From: an uncultured Butyricimonas sp.
GTDB lineage: Bacteria; Bacteroidota; Bacteroidia; Bacteroidales; Marinifilaceae
Assembly (NCBI GenBank): GCA_944320555.1
Contig: CALUHX010000029.1
Coordinates: 1 to 36,915 of the forward strand
DNA length: 36,915 nt
Direction: 5' to 3'
The notes under the pieces are model-generated. The model saw only the letters and a program-made list of their open reading frames with translations. It was not told the DNA's origin and searched no databases. Below are positions 24,699 to 33,041 of the stretch, one piece after another (position 1 is the first letter of the stretch; the number at the start of each line of letters is the position of its first letter). The position numbers and the translations under genes were made by a program.

Positions 24699-26075
24699 TT
24701 ATTTCACCGGCTCCAATTGAATCGTGAAATGGCGCATCAAAGGAGCCTCCCATGTTATACGGTATCCGTGGTTGATTTGCTCGCGGCGGTCAAACACGTT
24801 CTTCAAGGCCACGGCGATTACGTCCATGTGATTGTTCGTGTACACACGACGCGGGATGGCAAGACGAAGCAAATCCAATCCGCCAAAACGGTTCTCCCGG
24901 GTGACGGGGTCTCGGTCGGCCAGGATGTAACCGATCTCGCAGCCGCGGATTCCCGCCTCCAGATACAACTCTACGGTCAACGTCTGGGCAGGGAACTCTT
25001 CTTTCGGCACGTTGGTCAACACTTTCGTGGCATCCACGAAGATGGCGTGTCCGCCGGCAGGACGTTGGTAAGGAATGCCAAACTCGTCAAGCCGGGAAGC
25101 CAAATATTGCACTTGCTTGATACGGGTTTCCAGATTGTCGAATTCCGTGTTCTCGTCCAAACCAATGGCCAAGGCGTTCATGTCGCGGCCGTTCATGCCT
25201 CCATAGGTGAGGTATCCCTCAAATTGAACGCAATACCCCTTGGCTCCGTCATACCAATCCTGATGGCGGGTGGCGATGAATCCGCCCATGTTCACGATAG
25301 CGTCTTTCTTGGCACTCATCGTCATGCCGTCGGCATAGCTGAACATCTCTTTCACAATCTCTTTGATTGTCTTGTTCTCGTAACCTTTCTCACGGGTCTT
25401 GATGAAATAAGCGTTCTCGGCAAAACGGGCGGAGTCGAAAATGACGCGCTTGCCGTATTTGTCGGCGATGGCGCACACTTCCCGCAAATTTTGCATGGAA
25501 ACGGGCTGGCCGCCTGCGGTGTTGTTGGTGATGGTGACGATGATGAACGGCACTTTGTCGGCGTGCTCGGCCATCACTGCCTCCAGCTTCTTGGGATCCA
25601 CGTTCCCCTTGAACGGAATCTCGAGCTGGGTGTCCTTGGCCTCGTCGATGGTCACGTCCCAAGCCGTGGCGTGGCGTCCTTCGATATGTCCCTTGGTAGT
25701 GTCGAAATGGGAGTTGCCCGGAACAATATCGCCCTCATGCACAAGATAAGAGAACAACACGTTCTCGGCCGCACGTCCCTGATGGGTGGGGATAACATAT
25801 TCAAAGCCGGTAAGGCGAGTAATCATTTCCTTCAATTTGAAGAAAGATGTCGCTCCAGCGTAGCTTTCGTCGCCCAACATCATTCCAGCCCATTGACGGT
25901 CGCTCATGGCTCCGGTTCCAGAGTCCGTAATCAAATCAATGTACACATGTTCCGCCGGCAACTGGAACACATTGTAATGAGCTTCTTTTATCCATTTCTC
26001 ACGCTCCTCGCGCGTGCTTTTGTGAATGGGTTCAACCATCTTGATTTTCCAAGATTCAGCAAATGGTAATTCCAT
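24699..26075 (-). CDS. tnaA: Tryptophanase (tryptophan indole-lyase)
   Basis: This 458-residue PLP enzyme converts L-tryptophan to indole, pyruvate and ammonia. The PLP lysine lies in MTMSAKKDAIVNMGG at residue 256-257. THQGRAAENVLF, FDTTKGHIEGRHA and FDSARFAENAYF are conserved in the tryptophanase/tyrosine phenol-lyase family. The enzyme has features of both branches, and the N-terminus MELPFAESWKIKMVEPI is that of the Bacteroidales tryptophanase group. Tyrosine phenol-lyase remains a weaker alternative. No tryptophan permease (tnaB) adjoins it. Upstream lie a 233-base leader region with short frames and a perfect palindrome but no Trp codon-bearing TnaC-like peptide. Confidence 0.9.
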   Translation of the reverse strand: MELPFAESWKIKMVEPIHKSTREEREKWIKEAHYNVFQLPAEHVYIDLITDSGTGAMSDRQWAGMMLGDESYAGATSFFKLKEMITRLTGFEYVIPTHQGRAAENVLFSYLVHEGDIVPGNSHFDTTKGHIEGRHATAWDVTIDEAKDTQLEIPFKGNVDPKKLEAVMAEHADKVPFIIVTITNNTAGGQPVSMQNLREVCAIADKYGKRVIFDSARFAENAYFIKTREKGYENKTIKEIVKEMFSYADGMTMSAKKDAIVNMGGFIATRHQDWYDGAKGYCVQFEGYLTYGGMNGRDMNALAIGLDENTEFDNLETRIKQVQYLASRLDEFGIPYQRPAGGHAIFVDATKVLTNVPKEEFPAQTLTVELYLEAGIRGCEIGYILADRDPVTRENRFGGLDLLRLAIPRRVYTNNHMDVIAVALKNVFDRREQINHGYRITWEAPLMRHFTIQLEPVK

Positions 26076-26189
26076 AGTCTAAACTTTTAATGGTTAATGA
26101 TAAATTATTCTGATGTAAATAATCGCAGCACAGGTTTTGAACCTAAAGGAAAGGAAGAAAGAAAACGCATCCTTTAGCCCAAGAAAGCA

Positions 26190-26248
26190 TCACGCTTCTT
26201 GATATTCAAATAAAGCTGGTTCAATATAATCATGCATCTCGTTTTCAT
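26190..26248 (-). other. Overlapping short reading frames in the tnaA leader region
   Basis: Two overlapping short frames begin here on the minus strand. A 15-codon frame starts at 26237 (MHDYIEPALFEYQEA) and ends at 26190. A 24-codon frame starts at 26248 (MKTRCMIILNQ...) and ends at 26174. Neither contains tryptophan, unlike TnaC of enterobacteria. The perfect palindrome GCAAATTTGC at 26253-26262 lies just upstream of both and looks operator-like. Translation is unproven. Confidence 0.3.
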
Positions 26249-26270
26249 GGAAGCAAATTTGCGAATAATA

Positions 26271-26302
26271 AAAAAAAAGACCAAGTATTTCGGTCTTTTT
26301 TT
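26271..26302. terminator. Bidirectional terminator after the DEAD-box helicase gene
   Basis: An 11-bp stem (AAAAAAAGACC with GGTCTTTTTTT) with a nine-base loop sits 7 bases beyond the helicase stop codon, with T tracts available on both strands. It insulates tnaA from the helicase gene transcribed toward it. Confidence 0.85.
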
Positions 26303-26308
26303 CTGCCT

Positions 26309-27610
26309 TTATCTTCTCTTTTTCCCTTTTCGTTTTGCCAACACGGCCCGCCGGTTATCCTCCGCCGTCTTTGCGTTCTTCGCTTTTTTGTCATGAAAGG
26401 CCCCGCCCCCGCGAGGCACTCCCCGCTGGTAGACAATGTTGTTCGTCTGCACTTTTTCCTCGTCAAGCAGGACATCGGAGATTTCCAAATCGTCAGGCAA
26501 CTCCAACACAGGCACCTGCTGGCCAATCAGTCGCTCTATCTCATCGAAACGCTCTTCCTCTGAAGCGGAAACGAAACTAATGGCCACCCCCTCTTTCCCC
26601 GCTCGGGCCGTACGCCCGATACGATGGACGTATTCTTCGGCCATCGAAGGAATGTCGAAGTTTATCACGTGGGTCACATCCTGCACGTCGATTCCCCGAG
26701 CCGCCACATCGGAAGCCACAAGAATGCGGGAGTCTCCTTCCTTAAAGGCCCGCAAGGCCTTCAAGCGCGTATTTTGCGCCTTGTTGGAGTGAATCACGCT
26801 CAACTCGCCCTGCCAGTAATCGGCCAGACGCTCCACAATACGGTCGGCGTTGCGTTTAGTTTCCGTGAACACCATCACTTTGCGGAAGTTATCCTTGTCC
26901 TCCAAGAGCGTTTTCAACAAATTGATTTTTGTCATAATGTTAGGCACGTCGTAACGTTCCTGCGTCACTTCCTCCACAGGCGTGGCCTGGCGGGCGACCT
27001 CCACCCGCACCGGGTTGACAAGAAAGTCCTCTGCCAATTTTGCCACCGCTTCCGAGAAAGTCGCGGAAAAAAGCAATGTCTGGTGGCGTTCCGGCAAGAC
27101 CTCAAAAATGCTTTTCAATTGTGGCAGAAAGCCCAAATCCATCAAGCGGTCGGCCTCGTCAACCACCACGGTTTTTATCAATTTCGTTCTCAGAATACCA
27201 TTATAATATATGTCCATGAAACGCCCTGGAGTTGCGACCAACAAATCAACCCCGTCGAATACCCGGTCTTGCTGAGTACGGATGTTCGTACCGCCATACA
27301 CGCCCACACAACGGATATCCATGTATTCCGTCAGCAATTCCACGCTTTCGCACACCTGCACCACCAGTTCCCTCGTCGGCACCACCACCAACGCTCTGGG
27401 CACCAACCCCTGCGCATAATGTAACTTCATCAACATCGGTATCAAATAGGCCAAGGTTTTCCCTGTACCCGTTTGAGCGATTCCAATCACGTCCTTTCCC
27501 GCCCGACTCAACGGGAACACCTCTTTCTGGATGGGGGTCGGCTCCTCAAACCCCACATCCTCCAACGCCCGCAATATTTGCTTGCTTATATTCAATTCTT
27601 GAAATCCCAT
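26309..27610 (-). CDS. DEAD-box ATP-dependent RNA helicase (RhlE-like)
   Basis: This is a 433-residue helicase with all family motifs: Q motif (FEEPTPIQKEV) near 25, motif I AQTGTGKT near 50, Ia PTRELV, motif II VVVDEADRLMD near 155, motif III SAT, and in the second domain RGIDVQDVTHVINFD and HRIGRTARAG. The C-terminal tail from about 385 is basic (KKAKNAKTAEDNRR, then KRKGKKRR) and probably binds RNA. Relatives remodel ribosome assembly intermediates and cold-stabilised RNAs. The frame is open upstream to 27712, but the chosen ATG (MGFQELNIS) is the family N-terminus and lies below a promoter at 27650-27679. Confidence 0.93.
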   Translation of the reverse strand: MGFQELNISKQILRALEDVGFEEPTPIQKEVFPLSRAGKDVIGIAQTGTGKTLAYLIPMLMKLHYAQGLVPRALVVVPTRELVVQVCESVELLTEYMDIRCVGVYGGTNIRTQQDRVFDGVDLLVATPGRFMDIYYNGILRTKLIKTVVVDEADRLMDLGFLPQLKSIFEVLPERHQTLLFSATFSEAVAKLAEDFLVNPVRVEVARQATPVEEVTQERYDVPNIMTKINLLKTLLEDKDNFRKVMVFTETKRNADRIVERLADYWQGELSVIHSNKAQNTRLKALRAFKEGDSRILVASDVAARGIDVQDVTHVINFDIPSMAEEYVHRIGRTARAGKEGVAISFVSASEEERFDEIERLIGQQVPVLELPDDLEISDVLLDEEKVQTNNIVYQRGVPRGGGAFHDKKAKNAKTAEDNRRAVLAKRKGKKRR

Positions 27611-27649
27611 ATATTTCCTATCAGCGTTTTTCCATTGTCTAAGGTCCCG

Positions 27650-27679
27650 CAAAGGTACAAAAAAAAGACGCGCCACAAA
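27650..27679 (-). promoter_or_regulatory. Promoter of the DEAD-box helicase gene
   Basis: On the minus strand TTTG (27676-27679), 18 bases, then TACCTTTG (27650-27657). The leader before the start is about 35-40 bases. Confidence 0.5.
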
Positions 27680-27881
27680 CAACGGGCTATGCTCATATTC
27701 CCTCCTCCACATTTTATTTTCCTATACGACACGCCTCCCAAAACACAAACGCAAATCACTATCAATAAGACACATAACAAAAATCGACCACTTTAAGAAA
27801 TTATTTGGCTCCCAATCGCTTGTTTTTCCCAGAAAAATGATTTAATTTTATAGCAATTAAAAACCTCAAAATTACTACGCT

Positions 27882-28127
27882 ATGACTTACACTATTACGT
27901 TCAACGAATTAAGAAAGATTAAAGACATGCTACCACACGGAAGCATGCAAAGGATTGCAGACGAGTTGGGAATCAGCACGGACACCGTACGTAATTACTT
28001 CGGAGGAGACAATTATGAAAACGGCTCCGCAGCGGGAATCCACGTGGAAAAAGGCCCGGACGGCGGCCTTGTCGTGTTGGACGACACCACTATCCTCGAC
28101 AGGGCGAAAGCCATTCTAAACGTGTAA
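27882..28127 (+). CDS. Small DNA-binding protein with a helix-turn-helix
   Basis: This is an 81-residue protein. Residues 10-45 form a predicted helix-turn-helix: RKIKDMLPHGSMQRIADELGISTDTVRNYFGG, where MQRIADELGIS resembles the first helix and STDTVRNYFG the recognition helix. The C-terminal part (GIHVEKGPDGGLVVLDDTTILDRAKAIL) is acidic and well ordered. Short proteins like this are widespread in Bacteroidales, but the target and role are unknown. It has a weak promoter-like sequence (TTG at 27820-27822, TTAATTTT at 27842-27849) and a strong terminator of its own, so it is a one-gene transcript. Confidence 0.78.
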   Translation: MTYTITFNELRKIKDMLPHGSMQRIADELGISTDTVRNYFGGDNYENGSAAGIHVEKGPDGGLVVLDDTTILDRAKAILNV

Positions 28128-28142
28128 GCGTAAAAAAGTGAC

Positions 28143-28180
28143 GCCGGGAACAAAAAGAGAGCATGTTCCCGGCATTTTTA
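28143..28180 (+). terminator. Terminator of the small HTH gene
   Basis: GCCGGGAACA (28143-28152) pairs perfectly with TGTTCCCGGC (28164-28173), followed by ATTTTTATT. Confidence 0.9.
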
Positions 28181-28241
28181 TTAATTTCGCAGGCACAAAG
28201 CAATGCCCGCCGAGGGGTATTTGCACTAATAAATCAGACGT

Positions 28242-29420
28242 ATGAGCAAGATTATACTAAAAGCCGGAAAAGAAAAATCCCTGCTGCGAAGACACCCGTG
28301 GGTGTTCTCCGGGGCCATCGCCCAAATCGAAGGACAGCCTGCCGAGGGCGACATTGTGAAAGTTTACAGCCACACCCAAGAATTCCTGGCCGCAGGCCAT
28401 TACCAAATCGGAAGTATCGCCGTCCGCATACTTTCCTTTGACGAGCGTCCCATCGACCAGCCATTCTGGAAAGAACGTATCGGACAAGCTTATCGCACCC
28501 GAATCGCCATCGGCCTGGCCGACAATCCGCACAACAATGTGTACCGTCTCGTGCACGGCGAGGGAGACGACCTGCCCGGACTGGTCATCGACTATTACGC
28601 CGGAGTGGCCGTCGTTCAATTCCACTCGGTAGGCATGTACCACAATAAGGATGAAATCTGCAGGGCGTTGCAGGAAGTCATGGGCGATCGCCTCACAGCC
28701 ATTTACGACAAATCCGAGAGCACCCTGCCCTACAAAGCGGGGCTTCAGCCACAAAACGGTTACATCTGGGGGCAGTCTGACAATTTCACCGCCATGGAGA
28801 ACGGCCTTCGCTTCAACGTAGACTGGATTGAAGGACAAAAGACAGGATTTTTCATCGACCAACGGGAGAACAGGGCCTTGCTCGAACGTTACGCCCGCAG
28901 GCGGGACACGCTCAACATGTTTTGCTACACGGGAGGTTTCTCCTTTTACGCAATGCGAGGCGGCGCGCGCCTTGTCCATTCCGTGGATTCTTCCGCCCGA
29001 GCCATCGAACTCACCAAACAAAACGTGGAACTCAATTTCCCGGAAGACAGCCGCCATGAGGCGTTCGTAGACGAAGCGTTTCACTTCCTAGAACACGCCA
29101 AAGACCGCTACGACCTTATCGTTCTCGACCCTCCGGCATTCGCCAAGCATCAGAAAGTACTCGACAACGCAATTCAAGGCTACAAAAAGCTCAATCGCAA
29201 AGGCATTGAAATCATCCGCAGCGGGGGCATCATCTTCACATTCTCATGCTCCCAAGTCATGACAAAAGAATTGTTCCGCCAAACGGTGTTCACCGCAGCC
29301 GCAAACACGGGCCGCCGGGTCAAGATTCTCCACCAACTCACCCAGCCAGCCGACCACCCCATCAACATCTATCATCCCGAGGGAGAATATCTCAAGGGCT
29401 TGGTCCTGTATGTGGAGTAA
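28242..29420 (+). CDS. Class I rRNA large-subunit methyltransferase, RlmI-like
   Basis: This is a 392-residue protein. An N-terminal PUA-like domain covers about 1-75 (KEKSLLRRHPWVFSGAIAQIEG, a hallmark block). The central EEHEE-like part has VYRLVHGEGDDLPGLVIDYY and QKTGFFIDQRENR. The SAM-binding Rossmann domain has NMFCYTGGFSFYA near 226-240, VDSSARAIELTKQN near 250 and the catalytic LDPPAFAK near 290. E. coli RlmI makes m5C1962 in 23S rRNA. A cysteine nucleophile typical of m5C enzymes should lie near FSCSQVM; TFSCSQVM is present near 330. The exact target base in this organism is inferred. Confidence 0.87.
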   Translation: MSKIILKAGKEKSLLRRHPWVFSGAIAQIEGQPAEGDIVKVYSHTQEFLAAGHYQIGSIAVRILSFDERPIDQPFWKERIGQAYRTRIAIGLADNPHNNVYRLVHGEGDDLPGLVIDYYAGVAVVQFHSVGMYHNKDEICRALQEVMGDRLTAIYDKSESTLPYKAGLQPQNGYIWGQSDNFTAMENGLRFNVDWIEGQKTGFFIDQRENRALLERYARRRDTLNMFCYTGGFSFYAMRGGARLVHSVDSSARAIELTKQNVELNFPEDSRHEAFVDEAFHFLEHAKDRYDLIVLDPPAFAKHQKVLDNAIQGYKKLNRKGIEIIRSGGIIFTFSCSQVMTKELFRQTVFTAAANTGRRVKILHQLTQPADHPINIYHPEGEYLKGLVLYVE

Positions 29421-29423
29421 TGA

Positions 29424-29450
29424 AAAAAGAGGGAGAGTCTCCCTCTTTTT
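29424..29450. terminator. Bidirectional terminator between the rlmI-like gene and glmM
   Basis: A 12-bp perfect stem (AAAAAGAGGGAG with CTCCCTCTTTTT) with a three-base loop sits between convergent genes; T tracts occur on both strands. Confidence 0.9.
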
Positions 29451-29452
29451 CA

Positions 29453-30835
29453 TCAGCACAAAGTTTTAGCCACGTTCATCACGTCCTGCGCCAACCGGTT
29501 GGCGGCAACCTCGTCCCGCGCCTCAGAATAAATGCGGATGATAGGCTCCGTGTTGGACTTACGCAGATGAACCCAACCGTCCTTGAAATCTATCTTGACC
29601 CCGTCAATATCCGTTATCTTTTCTGAAGCGTATCTCGCCTTTAACCCATCGAGAATCTTGTCGACGTCCATTCCCGGAGTAAGGGTCATCTTGTTTTTGG
29701 AAATATAGTAACCCGGATAAGTCGCCTTCAAATCCGTCATGGTTTTTCCTTCCGCCACGAAATGCGACAAGAACAGACCGACTCCCACCAAAGCGTCGCG
29801 TCCGTAATGGCTCGCTGGATAAATGACACCTCCGTTCCCTTCCCCTCCAATCACTGCGCAGACCTCTTTCATTTTGGCCACCACATTGACCTCACCGACG
29901 GCCGACGCATAATATTGTTGTCCATGTGCGAGAGTCACGTCACGCAAGGCCCTCGACGAGGAAAGGTTGGAAACGGTGTTGCCCGGCGTGTGCCTCAACA
30001 CATAGTCCGCCACGGCCACCAAAGTGTATTCCTCCACAAACATTTCTCCATTCTGGCAAACCAAGGCCAAACGATCGACATCCGGGTCCACAACGATACC
30101 CAAATCCGCACCACATTCTTTGATTTTCTCTGAAATCTGGGTCAGATTCTCCGGAATTGGTTCCGGATTATGGCTGAAATGTCCCGTCGGCTCACAATTA
30201 AGCTCTACGATATCCTTAACGCCCAGAGCCCGCAACAGAGCCGGAATGACAATTCCTCCCACGGAATTGACCGCATCCACCACAATCTTCAAACCAGCCC
30301 GCTCTATTGCGTCACGATTCACCAACTCCAAGCCCAGCACTTGTTGAATATGGTAGTCCGTGTAATCTTTCACAACCACGGAACCCAGGTGGTCCACATC
30401 CGCATACTCGAAAGACTCTCGTTCCGCCAACTCTAGCACCTGTCCTCCGTCGGCAGCCGAGAGGAACTCTCCGTCACGATTAAGCAATTTCAATGCGTTC
30501 CACTGCTTGGGATTATGGCTCGCAGTAAGAATAATGCCACCATCCGCCTGTTCCGCCACCACGGCAATTTCCGTCGTGGGAGTGGTCGCCAATCCGATAT
30601 TCACGACATCATGCCCCAAAGCACACAAAGTCGCTTCCACCAATTTGGCGCACATTTCACCAGAAACACGGGCATCCCGCCCCACCACAATTTTGGTTTT
30701 TTCCTTTCCCGCGCCATTTTTCAGCCAAGTGGCGTAAGCAGACACGAATTTAACTATATCCAAAGGGGTCAGATTATCTCCCGGACAACCACCAACAGTC
30801 CCCCGAATACCTGAAATTGATTTTATCAATGTCAT
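29453..30835 (-). CDS. glmM: Phosphoglucosamine mutase
   Basis: This 460-residue alpha-D-phosphohexomutase carries the phospho-serine Ser106 in LTASHNPKQWN. The Mg2+ loop has Asp250, Asp252 and Asp254 (DPDVDR), the sugar-binding loop is GGEGNGG, and the phosphate loop is RKSNTEPIIRIY near 435. It converts glucosamine-6-phosphate to glucosamine-1-phosphate for UDP-GlcNAc, peptidoglycan and LPS. Phosphoglucomutase or phosphomannomutase activity cannot be excluded from motifs alone; SNTEP and the Bacteroidetes-type N-terminus (MTLIKSISGIRGTVGG) favour GlmM. It follows gcvH, but a minus-strand terminator separates them, so it probably has its own promoter. Confidence 0.88.
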   Translation of the reverse strand: MTLIKSISGIRGTVGGCPGDNLTPLDIVKFVSAYATWLKNGAGKEKTKIVVGRDARVSGEMCAKLVEATLCALGHDVVNIGLATTPTTEIAVVAEQADGGIILTASHNPKQWNALKLLNRDGEFLSAADGGQVLELAERESFEYADVDHLGSVVVKDYTDYHIQQVLGLELVNRDAIERAGLKIVVDAVNSVGGIVIPALLRALGVKDIVELNCEPTGHFSHNPEPIPENLTQISEKIKECGADLGIVVDPDVDRLALVCQNGEMFVEEYTLVAVADYVLRHTPGNTVSNLSSSRALRDVTLAHGQQYYASAVGEVNVVAKMKEVCAVIGGEGNGGVIYPASHYGRDALVGVGLFLSHFVAEGKTMTDLKATYPGYYISKNKMTLTPGMDVDKILDGLKARYASEKITDIDGVKIDFKDGWVHLRKSNTEPIIRIYSEARDEVAANRLAQDVMNVAKTLC

Positions 30836-30854
30836 TCTGCAACCAAATTAAAAG

Positions 30855-30894
30855 AAAAAAGGCACACTCTCCCCGACGGAACAGCGCACCTTTT
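30855..30894 (-). terminator. Terminator of gcvH
   Basis: On the minus strand a 12-bp stem (30883-30894 with 30857-30868, three G-T pairs) is followed by TTTTTTCTTTT. The plus-strand version would have mismatches, so it is strand-specific. Confidence 0.75.
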
Positions 30895-30911
30895 CTCTAT
30901 TTATTATTAAC

Positions 30912-31286
30912 TTAAATCGTCGCTTTATAAGCATCAGCACTCAGCAATCCGTCCAATTGAGCCTCGTCGTCCACCTTCATTTTGATGATCCAACCTTCTC
31001 CATACGGATCCTTGTTTACCAAATCAGGTTGATCTTCCAATGCGGAATTGAACTCAAGCACCTCGCCTGATACCGGAATATACAAATCAGACACTGTCTT
31101 CACGGCCTCAATTGTTCCGAAAGTATCACCGGCTTCCAAGCTATCGCCCTCAGTTTCAACTTCCACAAATACGATATCACCTAATTGACTTTGTGCATAG
31201 TCCGTAATTCCAACATATGCAACCTCACCGTCAACACGAATCCATTCGTGCTCTTTGGTGTACTTTAATTCTGCAGGTACGTTCAT
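30912..31286 (-). CDS. gcvH: Glycine cleavage system H protein
   Basis: This 124-residue lipoyl carrier has the lipoylated lysine Lys63 in GTIEAVKTVSDLYIPVSGEV. The N-terminal ELKYTKEHEWIRV and GITDYAQSQLGDIVFVEV are hallmark blocks. It shuttles the aminomethyl group between the P, T and L proteins of the glycine cleavage system. gcvT lies about 4 kb to the right on the same strand, but gcvP is not in the window. A TATATTTG -7 box lies at 31331-31338, and the gene has its own terminator, so it is a one-gene transcript. Confidence 0.96.
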   Translation of the reverse strand: MNVPAELKYTKEHEWIRVDGEVAYVGITDYAQSQLGDIVFVEVETEGDSLEAGDTFGTIEAVKTVSDLYIPVSGEVLEFNSALEDQPDLVNKDPYGEGWIIKMKVDDEAQLDGLLSADAYKATI

Positions 31287-31330
31287 TATCCTAATTATTA
31301 AATAAAAAATTTGACTTCAGTACTATGGCA

Positions 31331-31338
31331 CAAATATA
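31331..31338 (-). promoter_or_regulatory. -7 box of gcvH
   Basis: TATATTTG on the minus strand, an exact TAnnTTTG match, 44 bases before the start. The -33 element is not clear. Confidence 0.45.
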
Positions 31339-31482
31339 GGAAAAAAATTGAAGTGGCATCGAACAAAGCATTATTTTAGGAACATGTTTTTTACATGGAA
31401 ACACAACACATTCATTCCCTGCGGTAAACAAGCACACAAACTTTGTCTCGAACAATTTTTGCAAATTTTCCCATGAATCCTA

Positions 31483-31512
31483 TTGCAAATTACGGAAAAG
31501 CCCCTATCTTTG
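31483..31512 (+). promoter_or_regulatory. Promoter of tRNA-Asp
   Basis: TTG (31483-31485), 19 bases and TATCTTTG (31505-31512) give an exact Bacteroidetes promoter 40 bases before the tRNA. Confidence 0.75.
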
Positions 31513-31552
31513 CACCCGTGTTTGAAAAACACACAACGTTCTCCACAGGATT

Positions 31553-31626
31553 GGTCTGGTAGTTCAGCCGGTTAGAATACATGCCTGTCACGCATGGGGT
31601 CGCGGGTTCGAGTCCCGTCCAGACCG
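31553..31626 (+). tRNA. tRNA-Asp (anticodon GTC)
   Basis: The 74-base cloverleaf has acceptor strands GGTCTGG (31553-31559) and CCAGACC (31619-31625), discriminator G, a D arm with GGTTA, an anticodon stem CATGC/GCATG with GTC at 31587-31589, and a T arm GCGGG-TTCGAGT-CCCGT. The 3' CCA is not encoded (CTA follows). It has its own promoter and terminator. Confidence 0.97.
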
Positions 31627-31628
31627 CT

Positions 31629-31663
31629 AAAGAGCATATCAATTTAAGGTATGCTCTTTTTTT
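31629..31663 (+). terminator. Terminator of tRNA-Asp
   Basis: AAAGAGCATA (31629-31638) pairs with TATGCTCTTT (31650-31659), followed by further T residues. Confidence 0.9.
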
Positions 31664-31701
31664 GTTAGATTCCCTCACAAAAACAATCCGCATTCGACAC
31701 A

Positions 31702-31736
31702 CCAAAAAATACCCCGGCAGGATTTTTCCGCCGGGG
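31702..31736 (-). terminator. Terminator of the serC-serA-DUF1015 cluster
   Basis: On the minus strand CCCCGGC (31730-31736) pairs with GCCGGGG (31712-31718), followed by TATTTTTTGG. It lies 48 bases after the DUF1015 stop. Confidence 0.85.
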
Positions 31737-31783
31737 CATTTGAAATTATATTCTCAGATTGAAAGGCCAAGCAACAGGCCGCA

Positions 31784-33034
31784 TCAAATCTTATGAATAA
31801 CCATTCCGGAACGCAACTTTGGCTCGAACCAAGTGGTCTTGGGAGGCATGATGTTGCCGGTATCCGCAATGTTAATCAACTGCTGCATCGACACAGGATA
31901 AAGAGCGAAAGCGACTTTCATCTCTCCATTGTCCACCCGACGTTTCAATTCGCCCAAACCGCGTATGCCTCCGACAAAATCTATCCTCTTGGAGGTGCGC
32001 AAGTCTTGGATATCCAAAATATCGGCCAGCACATGATTGGAAAGAATAGTCACATCCAACACGCCAATCGGGTCATTGTCGTTATAGCTTCCCGGTTTGG
32101 CCGTCAATTTATACCAGTGACCGCCCAAATACATGCTAAACTCATGCAATTTGGAAGGATGATAAATTTCCGTACCCATATCTTCCACATCGAAATGCGC
32201 CTTCAACCTTTCCAACAATTGCTCCTCGGTCAATCCGTTCAAATCTTTCACCACGCGGTTGTAGTCAATGATTTTCAATTGGTGGTCGGGGAAATGAACA
32301 GCCATGAAGAAGTTGTATTCCTCTGTGCCATTATGATGCGGGTTTTTCGCCTTAAACTCAGCTCCAATACGAGCAGCGGCGGCCGTTCTATGATGACCGT
32401 CAGCCACATAAGTATAGGGAACTTTCGTAGCGAACAATTCTTCGATACGCTTGTTCGTTTCCGGCTCATTGATTGCCCAGAAATGATGTCCGAAACCGTC
32501 CTCGGCCACGAAATCATAATCCGGCTTCTGGTTTTTCACAATGTTCTCAACGATAGCGTCAATCTCAGGCACAGCCTTATAAGCGAAAAACACAGGTTCC
32601 AGATTGGCCTTCACGTAGCGGGTCAACACCATACGATCCTCTTCCTTGTCCGGACGCGTCAACTCATGCTTCTTGATAACGCCGTTCATGTAGTCGTCGC
32701 AAGCCGCACACCCTACGATTCCGTATTGAGTGCGCCCGTCCATGGTTTGGGCATAAATATAAAACTTCGGATCTTTGTCTTGCACCAACCATCCTTTGTC
32801 CTGAAACATTTGGAAATTCTCCACACTCTTGTTATAAACTGTCTCAGAGTGGATATCCGTTCCCGCAGGACAATCTATCTCGGCGCGAGTCACGTGCAAC
32901 AAAGACCGAGGCTTCCCGGCAGCCATTTGGGCCGCTTCCTCGGAATTCATCACATCATAAGGCAAGCAGGCCAACTCTTCACAAATCTCTTCGGTAGGAG
33001 GACGCAATCCTCTAAAAGGTTTTACTATTGCCAT
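31784..33034 (-). CDS. DUF1015-family protein
   Basis: This 416-residue protein belongs to a family with unknown biochemical role. Blocks include the N-terminal KPFRGLRPP and LPYDVMNSEEA, SLLHVTRAEIDCPAG near 45, YVADGHHRTAAAARIG near 210 (a HxxR-like phosphate-binding look) and FVGGIRGLGELKRRVD near 355. It sits 7 bases after serA, downstream of serC. The same trio is repeatedly seen in Bacteroidales, which suggests a part in serine metabolism; a serine or phosphoserine kinase/phosphatase-type activity would be a guess. A cytoplasmic location is likely, with no signal or membrane segments. Confidence 0.87.
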   Translation of the reverse strand: MAIVKPFRGLRPPTEEICEELACLPYDVMNSEEAAQMAAGKPRSLLHVTRAEIDCPAGTDIHSETVYNKSVENFQMFQDKGWLVQDKDPKFYIYAQTMDGRTQYGIVGCAACDDYMNGVIKKHELTRPDKEEDRMVLTRYVKANLEPVFFAYKAVPEIDAIVENIVKNQKPDYDFVAEDGFGHHFWAINEPETNKRIEELFATKVPYTYVADGHHRTAAAARIGAEFKAKNPHHNGTEEYNFFMAVHFPDHQLKIIDYNRVVKDLNGLTEEQLLERLKAHFDVEDMGTEIYHPSKLHEFSMYLGGHWYKLTAKPGSYNDNDPIGVLDVTILSNHVLADILDIQDLRTSKRIDFVGGIRGLGELKRRVDNGEMKVAFALYPVSMQQLINIADTGNIMPPKTTWFEPKLRSGMVIHKI

Positions 33035-33041
33035 GGTGTTT

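Noticed and set aside
24606-26069. 487-codon plus-strand open frame opposite tnaA
   Set aside because: The minus strand encodes a full tryptophanase with cofactor lysine; the plus frame is a shadow produced by codon bias.
26174-26248. TnaC-type tryptophan leader peptide
   Set aside because: Neither short frame encodes tryptophan, so the known mechanism cannot apply; only unproven short frames remain.
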